Below are positions 1-9,191 of a stretch of 64,000 nt of DNA, piece by piece. Both the position numbers and the translations under genes were made by a program. Source of the DNA: Chitinophaga terrae (ex Kim and Jung 2007) (GTDB lineage Bacteria > Bacteroidota > Bacteroidia > Chitinophagales > Chitinophagaceae). The notes under the pieces were generated by a model that was not told the DNA's origin, did no database searches, and was given only the letters and a program-made list of their open reading frames with translations. Numbering within the stretch: the stretch's first letter is position 1; each line of letters begins with the position of its first letter. The stretch covers positions 55,133 to 119,132 of the forward strand of contig NZ_FNRL01000021.1 of assembly GCF_900107795.1 (NCBI RefSeq), in the 5' to 3' direction.

Positions 1-3000
1 AATACAACGCTATGGAGCTGCGCACCATTCAGGACTGGATAGTCCGCAGGCAACTATTGGGTGTGAAAGGCGTAGCCGAAGTAAGCAGCTTTGGCGGCTT
101 GCTCAAACAATATGAGATTGCCGTAACGCCGGAAAAGCTGATGGCTTACAACATTACCATTGGCGATGTATTCAGCGCACTCGAAAAAAACAACCAAAAT
201 ACGGGTGGTGCGTATATAGAAAAAGGGCCCACAATTTTGTTTATCCGAAGCGAGGGGCTGGTGGGCAGTATGGACGACATTCAGAACATCGTTGTCAAAA
301 ACCTGCCCGATGGCACACCGCTTTTAATCCGTGACATTGCGGAAGTCCACTTTGGGAACGCACCGCGCTACGGGGCAATGACCTACAACGGTCAGCAACA
401 GGTTTCGGGGGCGGTAGTGATGATGCTGAAAGGCGCAAACAGTAATGAAGTCATCAAAAACATCAAACAGCGAATTGCGCAGATAGAAAAAACGCTGCCC
501 GAAGGAGTTACGATAGACCCGTTCCTCGACCGTACCAAAATGGTAAACAATGCCATCAGCACCGTTACCAGAAACCTGATGGAAGGTGCCCTGATTGTGA
601 TTTTTGTGTTGGTATTGTTTCTTGGCAACCTACGGGCAGGGCTGCTGGTAGCCTCGGTTATCCCTCTGTCCATGCTATTTGCCATTATCCTGATGAACAC
701 CTTTGGCGTGAGTGGCAACCTGATGAGTTTAGGAGCATTGGACTTTGGTCTGATTGTAGACGGTGCAGTCATTATCGTGGAAGCGGTTATGCACAAGTTG
801 TCGCATAGCAGGCGGTTCAGGAGTATCGACAACCTTTCCCAGCCCGAAATGGACAAAGAGGTACAGGTCTCTGCATCTGGAATGATGAATAGTGCGGTTT
901 TCGGGCAAATCATCATCCTGATAGTTTACCTGCCCATTTTTACACTGGAGGGCATCGAGGGTAAAATGTTCAAGCCAATGGCACAGACCGTAGCCTTTGC
1001 CCTGCTCGGTGCATTCATCCTTTCGCTCACTTATATACCGATGATGAGTACCTTGTTTTTGAGTAAGAAAATTACGCACAAACAAACGTTTTCGGACAGC
1101 ATGATGGGGCGTTTGGAGCGTTTTTTCCAAAAATACCTGACCAAACTTTTGCGTTATCAAAAAGCGGTTCTTGCAACCGTGTTGGGCTTGTTTGTGGCGG
1201 CGGTTTTTGTGCTGACTACACTCGGTGGCGAATTTATTCCGTCATTGCCTGAAGGCGATTTTGCCATAGATACAAGGGTGTTGCCGGGCAGCAACCTGAA
1301 TACATCCATTGACGCAGTTTCAAAGGCATCTAAAATCCTCCTCAAAAAATTTCCCGAAGTGGAAAAGGTGGTGGGCAAGACCGGGAGCAGCGAAGTGCCT
1401 ACAGACCCAATGGCAGTGGACGCCTCGGACATGATGGTTATCCTGAAATCTCGCAGCGAATGGACATCAGCAAAAACTTATCCCGAATTGGAAGCCAAAA
1501 TGTCAAAAGCGTTAGAAGATGTTCCGGGGGTATCGTTCGGCTTCCAATATCCCGTGGCGATGCGTTTCAACGAACTGATTTCGGGGGCAAGACAGGATGT
1601 TGTTTGTAAAATTTTCGGTGAAAATTTAGATACATTGGCAAGCTATGCCAACAAGTTGGGAAAAATCTGTAACACGGTAAAAGGTAGCGAAGCCTTGTAT
1701 GTGGAAGCTGTAACCGGTATGCCACAGATTGTGGTCAAATACAACCGCGCCGCCATTGCCCAATATGGTATGAACATCAGCGACATCAACCGTGTGGTCA
1801 ATGCCGCATTTGCGGGCGAAAGCAGCGGTATGGTGTATGAGGGCGAAAAGCGGTTTGACCTCGTGGTGCGGCTTACAGGAGACAAAAGGAAGAAGCTGGA
1901 AGATGTACAGCACCTTTTGGTAGCAACGCCGCAGGGTACGCAAATTCCTTTAAGCACCGTGGCAAGCGTGGATATAGAAGAAGGGTTGAACCAGATACAG
2001 CGTGAAAATTCGCAACGGCGGATTATTGTGGGCTTCAACGTCCGTGGCAGGGACATCCAAAGCACTGTTCATGAATTGCAGCAGAAAGTGCAGCAGCAGA
2101 TAAAACTGCCACCGGGTTATTACATCACTTACGGTGGTGCTTTTGAAAATCTGGAAGCTGCCAAACAGCGTTTGTATGTGGCGGTTCCGGTTTCGCTGGT
2201 ACTGATTTTCCTACTCCTGTTCTTTGCATTCCGTTCTGTTAAGCAAGGCTTGCTCATCTACACGTCCATACCGCTTTCCGCCATTGGTGGCATTTTTGCC
2301 TTGGCGATAAGAGGTATTTCGTTCAGCGTGAGTGCGGGTATCGGTTTTATCGCCCTGTTCGGTGTAGCCGTGCTGAACGGCATCGTACTGTTGGGCGAAT
2401 TTAACCGTCTGAAGAAAGAGGGATATACCGATTTGAAACGCATTGTCATTATGGGAACCAAAACCCGTTTGCGCCCTGTGCTGATGACGGCTTTTGTGGC
2501 TTCTTTGGGATTTTTACCGATGGCACTAAGCCACGGAGAAGGTGCAGAAGTGCAAAGGCCATTGGCAACGGTGGTGATTGGAGGCTTACTGATTGCCACA
2601 TTCCTGACGCTTTTTGTACTGCCCATCTTGTATATGATGTTCAATAAAGGTGTTTCCATTTCTAAAAAAGCAATAGGTATTGTTTCCGTACTGTTGTTGT
2701 TAATGGCAACAAATTCAAATGCCCAAATCCCAATAACATTACAGCAGGCAATTGACACCGCTTTGACGAATAACCGTTCTGTAAAAAACGAACGGCTGAA
2801 AACCGAATACCGTCAGAAGCTTATTCAGTCAGGAACAAGCATCCCGGCAACGCAGGTTTTCGGCGAGTATGGACAAATCAACAGTTTTTACAAAGACACA
2901 AGGCTGGGCATTTCGCAGACCATCAATTTCCCGACTGTTTATAAACGGCAAAAGGAACTGCTGAACGAGGAATGGAAAAGCAGCGTGCTGAACGTGGGCG

Positions 3001-3884
3001 TACAGGAAGCGCAGCTTAAAAAGCAGGTAGCACAGGTATTTTACACGCTCGTGTACCTGCAACAGAAAAAAGCGTTGCTGCAAAAGAATGATACTCTTTT
3101 TGCAGAATTTCTCGACAAAGCCACACTTCGTTTCAACAAGGGCGAGAGCAACGTACTCGAAAAGACCACCGCCGAAAACCAGCGTGGACAAATCAAGTTG
3201 CAGCTCTCCCAACTGGAAAAAGATGAGGAAGTCTTGCAGTTACAGTTCCGGTTGCTGCTGAACACCGAAACGGTTTTTGTCCCGTCCGAAAATGCAATAT
3301 TGGAAAACAATATTTCAGGTATAGATACTGCGGCACTGGCTGCACATCCCGCCATGCAGTTTTTGAAGCAGCAACAGCAAATTGCGCAAGCTACCACAAA
3401 AATGGAACGTTCCAAATTGTCGCCTGACATAACATTGGGCTACAACATTGCCGGAATGAAAGGAATGGGTGCAGACGACAAGATTTATAACAGTACCCCC
3501 CGTTTTCAGGCAGTGCAAATTGGACTGGGTATTCCAATTTTTACAGGTAGTCAGAAAGCAAAAATCAATGCGGCAAAAATCAATGAAGAAATAGCTTCAA
3601 AAGATTATGACCTCAACCTGAAAAATTTTGAAATCGCTTTTGCCTCGGCTTTGAAACAGTATCAGAAATATCAGGAAACGGTCGCTTATTTTGAGAACAC
3701 CGCATTGAAAAATGCCGAAACCATTACCACTACCGCTAACAAGCAGTTTCTGAACGGCGACATCAATTATCTGGAATGGGCGTTGCTTATAGGTCAGTCG
3801 GTCAGCATCAAAAGTGATTACATTGAAGCGGTAAAAAGCAGGAACAATGCCATTGCCGACCTTAATTTTTACCTCAATAAATAA
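1..3884 (+). CDS. CzcA/CusA-family heavy-metal RND efflux pump fused to TolC-like domain (5' partial)
   Basis: This is an inner-membrane proton-driven metal exporter of the HME-RND family. The frame is open from base 3 and the N-terminal part lies outside the window; residues are counted here from the first Met at position 12. Residues about 1-880 are RND pump, with the TM4 motif LDFGLIVDGAVIIVE near 242-256, which resembles CzcA/CnrA-type divalent-cation pumps more than CusA copper pumps. After the last pump helices (LPILYMMF) there is a hydrophobic, signal-like stretch ending SNAQ near residue 903. A TolC/OMF-like coiled-coil domain then runs to residue 1290. Pump and outer-membrane channel are therefore fused in one chain, as seen in other Bacteroidota. 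The adaptor gene follows immediately. The substrate (Zn, Co, Ni or Cu) is inferred from one motif only. Confidence 0.88.
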   Translation, partial: YNAMELRTIQDWIVRRQLLGVKGVAEVSSFGGLLKQYEIAVTPEKLMAYNITIGDVFSALEKNNQNTGGAYIEKGPTILFIRSEGLVGSMDDIQNIVVKNLPDGTPLLIRDIAEVHFGNAPRYGAMTYNGQQQVSGAVVMMLKGANSNEVIKNIKQRIAQIEKTLPEGVTIDPFLDRTKMVNNAISTVTRNLMEGALIVIFVLVLFLGNLRAGLLVASVIPLSMLFAIILMNTFGVSGNLMSLGALDFGLIVDGAVIIVEAVMHKLSHSRRFRSIDNLSQPEMDKEVQVSASGMMNSAVFGQIIILIVYLPIFTLEGIEGKMFKPMAQTVAFALLGAFILSLTYIPMMSTLFLSKKITHKQTFSDSMMGRLERFFQKYLTKLLRYQKAVLATVLGLFVAAVFVLTTLGGEFIPSLPEGDFAIDTRVLPGSNLNTSIDAVSKASKILLKKFPEVEKVVGKTGSSEVPTDPMAVDASDMMVILKSRSEWTSAKTYPELEAKMSKALEDVPGVSFGFQYPVAMRFNELISGARQDVVCKIFGENLDTLASYANKLGKICNTVKGSEALYVEAVTGMPQIVVKYNRAAIAQYGMNISDINRVVNAAFAGESSGMVYEGEKRFDLVVRLTGDKRKKLEDVQHLLVATPQGTQIPLSTVASVDIEEGLNQIQRENSQRRIIVGFNVRGRDIQSTVHELQQKVQQQIKLPPGYYITYGGAFENLEAAKQRLYVAVPVSLVLIFLLLFFAFRSVKQGLLIYTSIPLSAIGGIFALAIRGISFSVSAGIGFIALFGVAVLNGIVLLGEFNRLKKEGYTDLKRIVIMGTKTRLRPVLMTAFVASLGFLPMALSHGEGAEVQRPLATVVIGGLLIATFLTLFVLPILYMMFNKGVSISKKAIGIVSVLLLLMATNSNAQIPITLQQAIDTALTNNRSVKNERLKTEYRQKLIQSGTSIPATQVFGEYGQINSFYKDTRLGISQTINFPTVYKRQKELLNEEWKSSVLNVGVQEAQLKKQVAQVFYTLVYLQQKKALLQKNDTLFAEFLDKATLRFNKGESNVLEKTTAENQRGQIKLQLSQLEKDEEVLQLQFRLLLNTETVFVPSENAILENNISGIDTAALAAHPAMQFLKQQQQIAQATTKMERSKLSPDITLGYNIAGMKGMGADDKIYNSTPRFQAVQIGLGIPIFTGSQKAKINAAKINEEIASKDYDLNLKNFEIAFASALKQYQKYQETVAYFENTALKNAETITTTANKQFLNGDINYLEWALLIGQSVSIKSDYIEAVKSRNNAIADLNFYLNK

Positions 3885-3897
3885 TAACAGTAAATCA

Positions 3898-5034
3898 ATG
3901 AAAAAATTAATTGTCCTTATAAATGCGTTGGTGCTGCTTGCCTCTTGCGGCAACAAGAAAAACAATGAACAGCAGGAGCAGCAGCCTGTCAACAAAGTGG
4001 AAAATGTGGTTGCCCTTACCGATGCCCAATATAAAAACGCAGGTGTAGAAACAGGCAACATCGAAAACAAAACTATTTCATCGGTACTGAAACTAAACGG
4101 AAAGATAGATGTGCCACCACAAAACATGGTGTCTGTCAGCGTTCCTTTGGGTGGCTATTTAAAGTCCACCAGACTGTTGCCCGGCTTACACGTAAGCAAG
4201 GGTGAAGTGTTGGCTGTAATGGAAGACCCACAGTATATACAGTTGCAGCAGGACTACCTTACCGCCAAGGCGCAGCTTTCGTTTAACGAAAGTGAATACA
4301 AAAGGCAAAAAGACTTGAACCAAAGCAAAGCTGCCAGCGACAAAGTATATGAACAGGCAAAGGCGACTTATCAAACACAATATGTACTGATAAAATCGCT
4401 GGAACAGAAGTTAAGGCTGATAGGCTTGAGCCCTGCCAATATAACCGCAGGCAATATTTCAAAAAGCATCAACATCTATTCGCCCATCTCCGGTTTTGTA
4501 TCGTCGGTAAACGTCAACATCGGCAAATATGTCAATCCGAGCGATGTGCTGTTTGAGTTGGTCAATCCGAACGACATTCATCTGGCATTAACGGTTTTTG
4601 ACAAAGACCTGAACAAGCTGGCAGTAGGACAGCATTTATTGGCTTATACCAATACGCATCCCGAAAAGAAATACCCCTGCGAAGTTATTTTAATCAGTAA
4701 GAATCTTTCCGGCGACAATGCTGCCCAAGTCCATTGCCATTTTGAGCAGTACGACAAAAGTCTGCTGCCCGGAATGTTTATGAACGCAGACGTGGAAATT
4801 TCGGGAGCTAATACCGCTGTACTGCCCGATGATGCCATTGTTCGTTTTGAGAACAAGAACTATGCTTTCGTGCAGAAAGGGAACAGGCAGTTTGAAATGA
4901 CCGAAGTGCAAATTGGAAATTCCGAAAACGGTTTTACGGAAATCATTGACGGGGCAAAACACGACGGACAGATGTTTGCTACCAAAGGAGCTTATAATCT
5001 TTTAATGGTTTTGAAAAATACAGCAGATGATTAG
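3898..5034 (+). CDS. RND efflux periplasmic adaptor lipoprotein (CusB/CzcB-type membrane fusion protein)
   Basis: This is the adaptor that links the inner-membrane pump to the outer-membrane channel in a heavy-metal efflux complex. The start at 3898 gives a typical lipoprotein signal (MKKLIVLINALVLLASC) with the lipobox Cys at residue 17; an upstream in-frame start at 3847 would overlap the pump gene and lose this signal. The body shows the usual order: N-terminal beta-barrel segment, lipoyl half (GGYLKSTRLLPGLHVSKGEVLAVMEDP), a long helical hairpin (about 115-190), the second lipoyl half (SPISGFVSSVNVNIGKYV) and a membrane-proximal domain. At 378 aa it is normal for the family. It lies 13 bp after the pump gene and overlaps the PAP2 gene, so it is in the same operon. 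Confidence 0.88.
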   Translation: MKKLIVLINALVLLASCGNKKNNEQQEQQPVNKVENVVALTDAQYKNAGVETGNIENKTISSVLKLNGKIDVPPQNMVSVSVPLGGYLKSTRLLPGLHVSKGEVLAVMEDPQYIQLQQDYLTAKAQLSFNESEYKRQKDLNQSKAASDKVYEQAKATYQTQYVLIKSLEQKLRLIGLSPANITAGNISKSINIYSPISGFVSSVNVNIGKYVNPSDVLFELVNPNDIHLALTVFDKDLNKLAVGQHLLAYTNTHPEKKYPCEVILISKNLSGDNAAQVHCHFEQYDKSLLPGMFMNADVEISGANTAVLPDDAIVRFENKNYAFVQKGNRQFEMTEVQIGNSENGFTEIIDGAKHDGQMFATKGAYNLLMVLKNTADD

Positions 5035-5785
5035 TATGAAACCTGTATTGCTATTTATAATCTTAACGCTTTCGTTGGGCTTAAAAGCCCAAACAGGAAG
5101 TATGGATACGTTGAGCCTTAATGACAACGCCTATAAATTTTCGGTAAAGAAGCTGATAGTTCCTTCTGCGCTGGTTTCTTATGGCGTGTTGAGCCTGACG
5201 GTGGACGGTCTGAAAACTCTAAACAAGTCCACCCGTCACGAAAGCAGCGAACACATTACGCCCGGAGCCAAAATTGACAATTATATGCAGTATGCACCAG
5301 CCGTAGCTGTCTATGGTCTTAACCTCGCAGGCGTAAAAGGAAAGCACAATTTTAAGGACAGAACTATTATTTATGCCACGTCCCAACTGGTTTCAGCAGC
5401 CCTCGTACTACCAACAAAACATTTGGTACACGAAGAACGCCCTGACGGTTCCAATAACTTGTCTTTCCCGTCAGGCCATACGGCTACGGCATTTTCATCT
5501 GCACAGTTTATGTTCCGGGAGTACAAGGATAGTAATTTCTGGTTAAGTATTTCGGGGTATCCCATTGCCGCAATGACTGGCATTTACAGGGTTTTCAACG
5601 ACAAGCATTGGGTTGGCGACGTCGTTGCCGGAGCTGGGATAGGCATCCTCTCCACTGAAATTGCCTACTGGCTGTTTCCCGTTACCTCAAAATTGTTTGC
5701 TTCAAAAAAAGACAAAGGAGCATTTTCCTTAGTTCCTTTTTACCAGTCGAAAAATATAGGTCTAACAATTATTAAAACATTTTAA
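5027..5785 (+). CDS. PAP2-family membrane phosphatase
   Basis: This is a phosphatidic-acid-phosphatase-type enzyme of the envelope. All three PAP2 motifs are visible: KHLVHEERP (K-x6-RP), SFPSGHTAT (PSGH) and YRVFNDKHWVGD (R-x5-H-x3-D). An N-terminal signal peptide ending GLKAQ is followed by several hydrophobic segments. The start at 5027 overlaps the adaptor stop; Met at 5036 is an alternative and gives the same signal. The family acts on lipid phosphates such as undecaprenyl pyrophosphate or phosphatidylglycerol phosphate, but the substrate here cannot be read from the sequence. Its position behind the metal-efflux genes suggests co-expression rather than a shared mechanism. Confidence 0.85.
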   Translation: MISMKPVLLFIILTLSLGLKAQTGSMDTLSLNDNAYKFSVKKLIVPSALVSYGVLSLTVDGLKTLNKSTRHESSEHITPGAKIDNYMQYAPAVAVYGLNLAGVKGKHNFKDRTIIYATSQLVSAALVLPTKHLVHEERPDGSNNLSFPSGHTATAFSSAQFMFREYKDSNFWLSISGYPIAAMTGIYRVFNDKHWVGDVVAGAGIGILSTEIAYWLFPVTSKLFASKKDKGAFSLVPFYQSKNIGLTIIKTF

Positions 5786-5788
5786 ACA

Positions 5789-6256
5789 ATGAAACAACAA
5801 AAAAAAATAACAATGAAGAAAGTCCTGTTTGTGCTTGTCGCCATTTTTGCGCTTATGCAACTGTACCACCCGGCAAAGAACATTTCCGGTGGAGTGTCAG
5901 CCAATGCGATTGAACGCCATTACAACGTACCGCAGAATGTTGGTACGTTGTTAAGAACCAGTTGCTACGACTGCCATTCCAATAATACCAAATATCCGTG
6001 GTACAATAACATTCAGCCGGTAGCTCTTTGGCTTAACAGCCACATCAATGATGGAAAAAGGCATTTGAATTTTGATGAGTTCTACACTTATCCTGCGGAA
6101 AAGAAAATCAAAAAATTACAGGAGATAGCAAAGACCGTTGAAAAAGACGAGATGCCTTTGTCTTCCTATACCTTAATCCACGGCGATGCCCGGCTTAGTA
6201 CAGAAAACAAAAAGGTACTGATAGACTGGGCTACCGCCTTGTCCAAAGCACAATAA
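5789..6256 (+). CDS. Haem-binding domain protein (cytochrome-c-like CxxCH)
   Basis: A small exported or membrane-anchored protein with one haem-attachment motif, SCYDCHSNN, followed by the conserved segment TKYPWYNNIQPVALWLNSHINDGKRHLNF that marks the Haem_bd family. An N-terminal hydrophobic helix (KVLFVLVAIFALMQL) anchors or exports it. The frame opens at 5789 (155 aa); a second Met at 5813 gives 147 aa and a cleaner N-terminus. It lies directly before a thioredoxin-fold protein and ApbE, which suggests a periplasmic redox role. The electron partner is unknown. Confidence 0.8.
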   Translation: MKQQKKITMKKVLFVLVAIFALMQLYHPAKNISGGVSANAIERHYNVPQNVGTLLRTSCYDCHSNNTKYPWYNNIQPVALWLNSHINDGKRHLNFDEFYTYPAEKKIKKLQEIAKTVEKDEMPLSSYTLIHGDARLSTENKKVLIDWATALSKAQ

Positions 6257-6282
6257 CAAATTAATTAACTAAACAAGAAAAA

Positions 6283-6732
6283 ATGAAAAAGATAACTTTT
6301 TCCACTGTCCTGCTTTTTTCGCTGGCAATGGCACACGGGCAAACCGTTTTTCAGCAAGCTCAAAACGAAGCGAAACAAACCCACAAGCTCATCCTGTTGA
6401 GCTTTTCGGGTTCCGACTGGTGCGTACCCTGTATTAGAATGCACAAGTCTTTTTTTGAAAACCCGGAGTTTAAAAAGACCGCTGACAGCCTATTGGTACT
6501 GGTAAATGCCGATTTTCCCCGAAACAGGAAAAACCAGTTGGACGGCAACATCAAAAAACAAAACGAGGCACTGGCAGACAAATACAATCCGCAGGGGGCA
6601 TTCCCTTACACCCTGTTGCTGGATGAAAACGGAACGCCGCTCAAAACATGGAGCGGTATGCCTGATGAAGCCGTTGAGGACTGGATAAAGGAAATCGTTA
6701 CCGTTTACGACAAAAAATACCGGAATGAATAG
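6283..6732 (+). CDS. Periplasmic thioredoxin-fold protein (WCVPC)
   Basis: A secreted thiol-disulphide protein of 149 aa. It has a signal peptide (MKKITFSTVLLFSLAMAHGQ) and a thioredoxin-like active site SGSDWCVPCIRM near residues 40-51. The C-terminal half contains FPYTLLLDENGTPL with the conserved cis-Pro position. It overlaps the ApbE gene by 8 nt. Thioredoxin-family proteins are common next to ApbE, DUF4266 and DUF3570 genes in Bacteroidota, so a job in maturing or reducing partners of the flavinylation module is a reasonable inference. The exact substrate is not known. Confidence 0.82.
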   Translation: MKKITFSTVLLFSLAMAHGQTVFQQAQNEAKQTHKLILLSFSGSDWCVPCIRMHKSFFENPEFKKTADSLLVLVNADFPRNRKNQLDGNIKKQNEALADKYNPQGAFPYTLLLDENGTPLKTWSGMPDEAVEDWIKEIVTVYDKKYRNE

Positions 6733-7657
6733 ATTACAGGAATTTCGTAGAGGAGAAAAGCTGATGGGCAATGCTTTTGAAGTTACCGTTGTAGGTGAAG
6801 ATAAATTGTGGGCAGAAGAAAGGATAGATGTTGCTATCGACGAAATCAGACGGATAGAACAACTGCTCACAACTTTCAGTGAAGACAGCGAAACCAACCG
6901 TATCAATGCCAATGCGGGTGTACAACCCGTACAGGTAAGCCGGGAAACGTTCGGGCTGATTGAGCGTAGCCTGCGCATCAGTGCCGTTACAGACGGTGCT
7001 TTTGATATTACCTACGGCTCGGTGGACAAACGCCTCTGGAATTTTGACCGGAATATGACCAGCCTGCCGGATGCAGAAACAGCTAAAGAAATGGTTCGGC
7101 TTATCAATTACCGCAACGTGCTGCTGGACGGCAACGAATGTACCGTGTTTTTAAAGGAAGTTGGTATGCGTATCGGCTTTGGTGGTATCGGCAAAGGCTA
7201 CGCCGCTGAAATGGCTAAACGATTGTTGCTGCAACAAGGGGTAGCAAACGGTGTAGTGAACGCTTCCGGTGACATCAGCACTTGGGGAAATCAGGCAGAC
7301 GGGAAACCGTGGACGATTGGAATTGCCGACCCCGACCACGCAGGGCGACCATTTTCCTACCTTAACATCAGTAACATGGCAATTGCCACATCAGGCAATT
7401 ACGAGAAATATGTCATTATCGGGGACAAAAAATATTCGCATACCATCAACCCCAAGACCGGGCTTCCGGTGACAGGTATCAAAAGCGTAACGATAATATG
7501 CCCCAATGCGGAAATAGCCGATGCAATGGCAACTCCCGTTACGATTATGGGTGTCAGGGCTGGGCTGGATATGGTCAACCAGATAGACAACTTAGCCTGC
7601 ATTATCATAGACGACAACAACAAAGTTTACTCATCCCAAAACATACATTTAAAATGA
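6725..7657 (+). CDS. apbE: FAD:protein FMN transferase (ApbE family)
   Basis: ApbE transfers FMN from FAD to a Thr/Ser of a target flavoprotein. Typical family segments are present: FDITYGSVDKRLWNF, GFGGIGKGYAAEMAK, VANGVVNASGDISTWG, ATSGNYEKY and SHTINPKTGLPVTGIKSVTI, ending with the Mg-site region NAEIADAMATPVTIMG. The length of 310 aa is normal. No clear lipoprotein signal is present, so this copy may act in the cytoplasm or be exported another way. It overlaps the thioredoxin-fold gene upstream and the DUF4266 gene downstream (ATGA overlap), making it part of a tight operon. The obvious flavin acceptor is not in the window. Confidence 0.9.
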   Translation: MNRLQEFRRGEKLMGNAFEVTVVGEDKLWAEERIDVAIDEIRRIEQLLTTFSEDSETNRINANAGVQPVQVSRETFGLIERSLRISAVTDGAFDITYGSVDKRLWNFDRNMTSLPDAETAKEMVRLINYRNVLLDGNECTVFLKEVGMRIGFGGIGKGYAAEMAKRLLLQQGVANGVVNASGDISTWGNQADGKPWTIGIADPDHAGRPFSYLNISNMAIATSGNYEKYVIIGDKKYSHTINPKTGLPVTGIKSVTIICPNAEIADAMATPVTIMGVRAGLDMVNQIDNLACIIIDDNNKVYSSQNIHLK

Positions 7658-7887
7658 AAAAGTTCCATAATCTCAAACTGTCCCTGTGCGGCATAAGCCT
7701 GTCGGCACTTGCGCTGTGTTCTTCCTGCACTACGGTAAAGGAATACCAGAAAAACAGGCTCAACGATGCCGAAATGGTGTTGGGCAACCGCAAAATCGAA
7801 AAAACAGAACTCAATTTCCAGTCCTACCGGGAAGGAGCTTCCGGTGCAAATGCAGGAAAAAGCGGCGGTGGCTGCGGCTGTAACTAA
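7654..7887 (+). CDS. DUF4266 small lipoprotein
   Basis: A 77-aa lipoprotein. The start at 7654 overlaps the ApbE stop as ATGA and gives a signal with lipobox LALCSSC. The mature part carries TTVKEYQKNRLNDAEMVLG and a Gly/Cys-rich tail (SGGGCGCN) that are typical of DUF4266. Its function is unknown, but this family regularly sits between ApbE and DUF3570 genes. It may be a structural or metal-binding part of the same envelope module. The Cys pair in the tail could bind a metal; that is inference. Confidence 0.82.
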   Translation: MKKFHNLKLSLCGISLSALALCSSCTTVKEYQKNRLNDAEMVLGNRKIEKTELNFQSYREGASGANAGKSGGGCGCN

Positions 7888-7908
7888 TTATTCAAAACAA
7901 GAAATAAA

Positions 7909-9099
7909 ATGAAAAGAATATATCTCACCGCAGCCGCACTTATGGCAATGCTGCATTCCTACGCACAGAGCAGTCTTCCCGACACTGGCTACACTGCCCG
8001 TAAACTAAAAGTGGAGGAGGTAAACCTCGTATCCAGTTACTACCATCAGGACGGGAATAACGCCGCCGTAACCGGGGGCATCGGCTCCGAGAAACTGACG
8101 GACATTTCCAACTCGATTGACGTGAAGCTCATCCGGCATGACAGGAAAAACCGCAAGCACAGCTACCTGCTGGACGTAGGTATTGACCACTATACCTCGG
8201 CATCATCGGATATGATTGACCTGAAAGCCAACAGTTCCGCATCACATGCCGACACAAGGATTTACCCATCGCTTGGCTGGACAATGGAAAATGAAGCCAA
8301 AGGTTCAACTATCGGAGCAGGTGTATCAGCCTCCAAAGAGTTTGACTACCTTTCCCTTGGTGGCAATGTTATGTTTGCACAGAAAACCAAAAACCGTATG
8401 GGCGAGTTTACCGCCAAGCTGCAGGTATATCTCGACCAGGTAAGTTTGGTAACTCCCATAGAGCTGCGGGCATCGCAGACCCGTGAACACGAGCATTACC
8501 CAACAGCATCACGAAACACGTTCGCTGGTTCATTCTCCTATTCACAGATTATCAATGAGCGGTTGCAGGTGATGTTTCTTGCCGATGTGGTACAGCAGCA
8601 CGGCTATTTGAGCCTGCCTTTCCACAGGGTTTATTTTACGGACGGCAGCGTGCATCAGGAACAACTGCCGAGTAACAGGTTTAAGCTGCCAATCGGTTTT
8701 AGGGGAAGCTATTTTATAGGCGACCGTTTTATCCTGCGTGGCTATTATCGTTATTATACGGACAATTGGGGTGTCCATGCCCATACCGCCGAACTGGAAG
8801 TCCCCGTAAAAATATCGCCTTTCTTCTCCGTAAGCCCTTTTTACAGGTATTACCAACAAAGTGCCGCCAAATATTTTGCAGGCTACCAAACCCATCAGGC
8901 AGGCGAAGACTATTATACCAGCAATTATGACCTGTCAAAGTTTACCAGCCAATTCATAGGTGCAGGTATTCATTTCACACCGCCGGGCGGCGTATTTGGC
9001 ATCAAGCAACTGAACACGCTTGAACTGCGCTACGGGCATTATTACAGGTCAACAAAAATGAACGCTAATATTATTTCACTGAATTTAAAATTCAAATAA
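7909..9099 (+). CDS. DUF3570 outer-membrane beta-barrel protein
   Basis: A 396-aa protein with a signal peptide (MKRIYLTAAALMAMLHSYAQ) and alternating aromatic/hydrophobic strands throughout, ending in NIISLNLKFK, which fits an outer-membrane barrel. The family DUF3570 is recognised from overall layout and from its position directly behind ApbE and DUF4266. It is the last gene of the redox/flavinylation set; a 92-bp gap separates it from the P-type ATPase. The role is unknown. It might be the outer-membrane partner of the module, but no substrate or ligand can be named from the sequence. Confidence 0.78.
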   Translation: MKRIYLTAAALMAMLHSYAQSSLPDTGYTARKLKVEEVNLVSSYYHQDGNNAAVTGGIGSEKLTDISNSIDVKLIRHDRKNRKHSYLLDVGIDHYTSASSDMIDLKANSSASHADTRIYPSLGWTMENEAKGSTIGAGVSASKEFDYLSLGGNVMFAQKTKNRMGEFTAKLQVYLDQVSLVTPIELRASQTREHEHYPTASRNTFAGSFSYSQIINERLQVMFLADVVQQHGYLSLPFHRVYFTDGSVHQEQLPSNRFKLPIGFRGSYFIGDRFILRGYYRYYTDNWGVHAHTAELEVPVKISPFFSVSPFYRYYQQSAAKYFAGYQTHQAGEDYYTSNYDLSKFTSQFIGAGIHFTPPGGVFGIKQLNTLELRYGHYYRSTKMNANIISLNLKFK

Positions 9100-9191
9100 C
9101 ATTGATGAATGTGACAAACGGCTCAATGATAAGATTACGTCAATAGCAATGAAGATAATCAGTATAATTTATAATCCATATTTAATTAACT

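Noticed and set aside
392..1160. Minus-strand ORFs of 174 and 143 aa inside the RND pump gene
   Set aside because: Antisense shadows of a well-conserved gene with unlikely composition.
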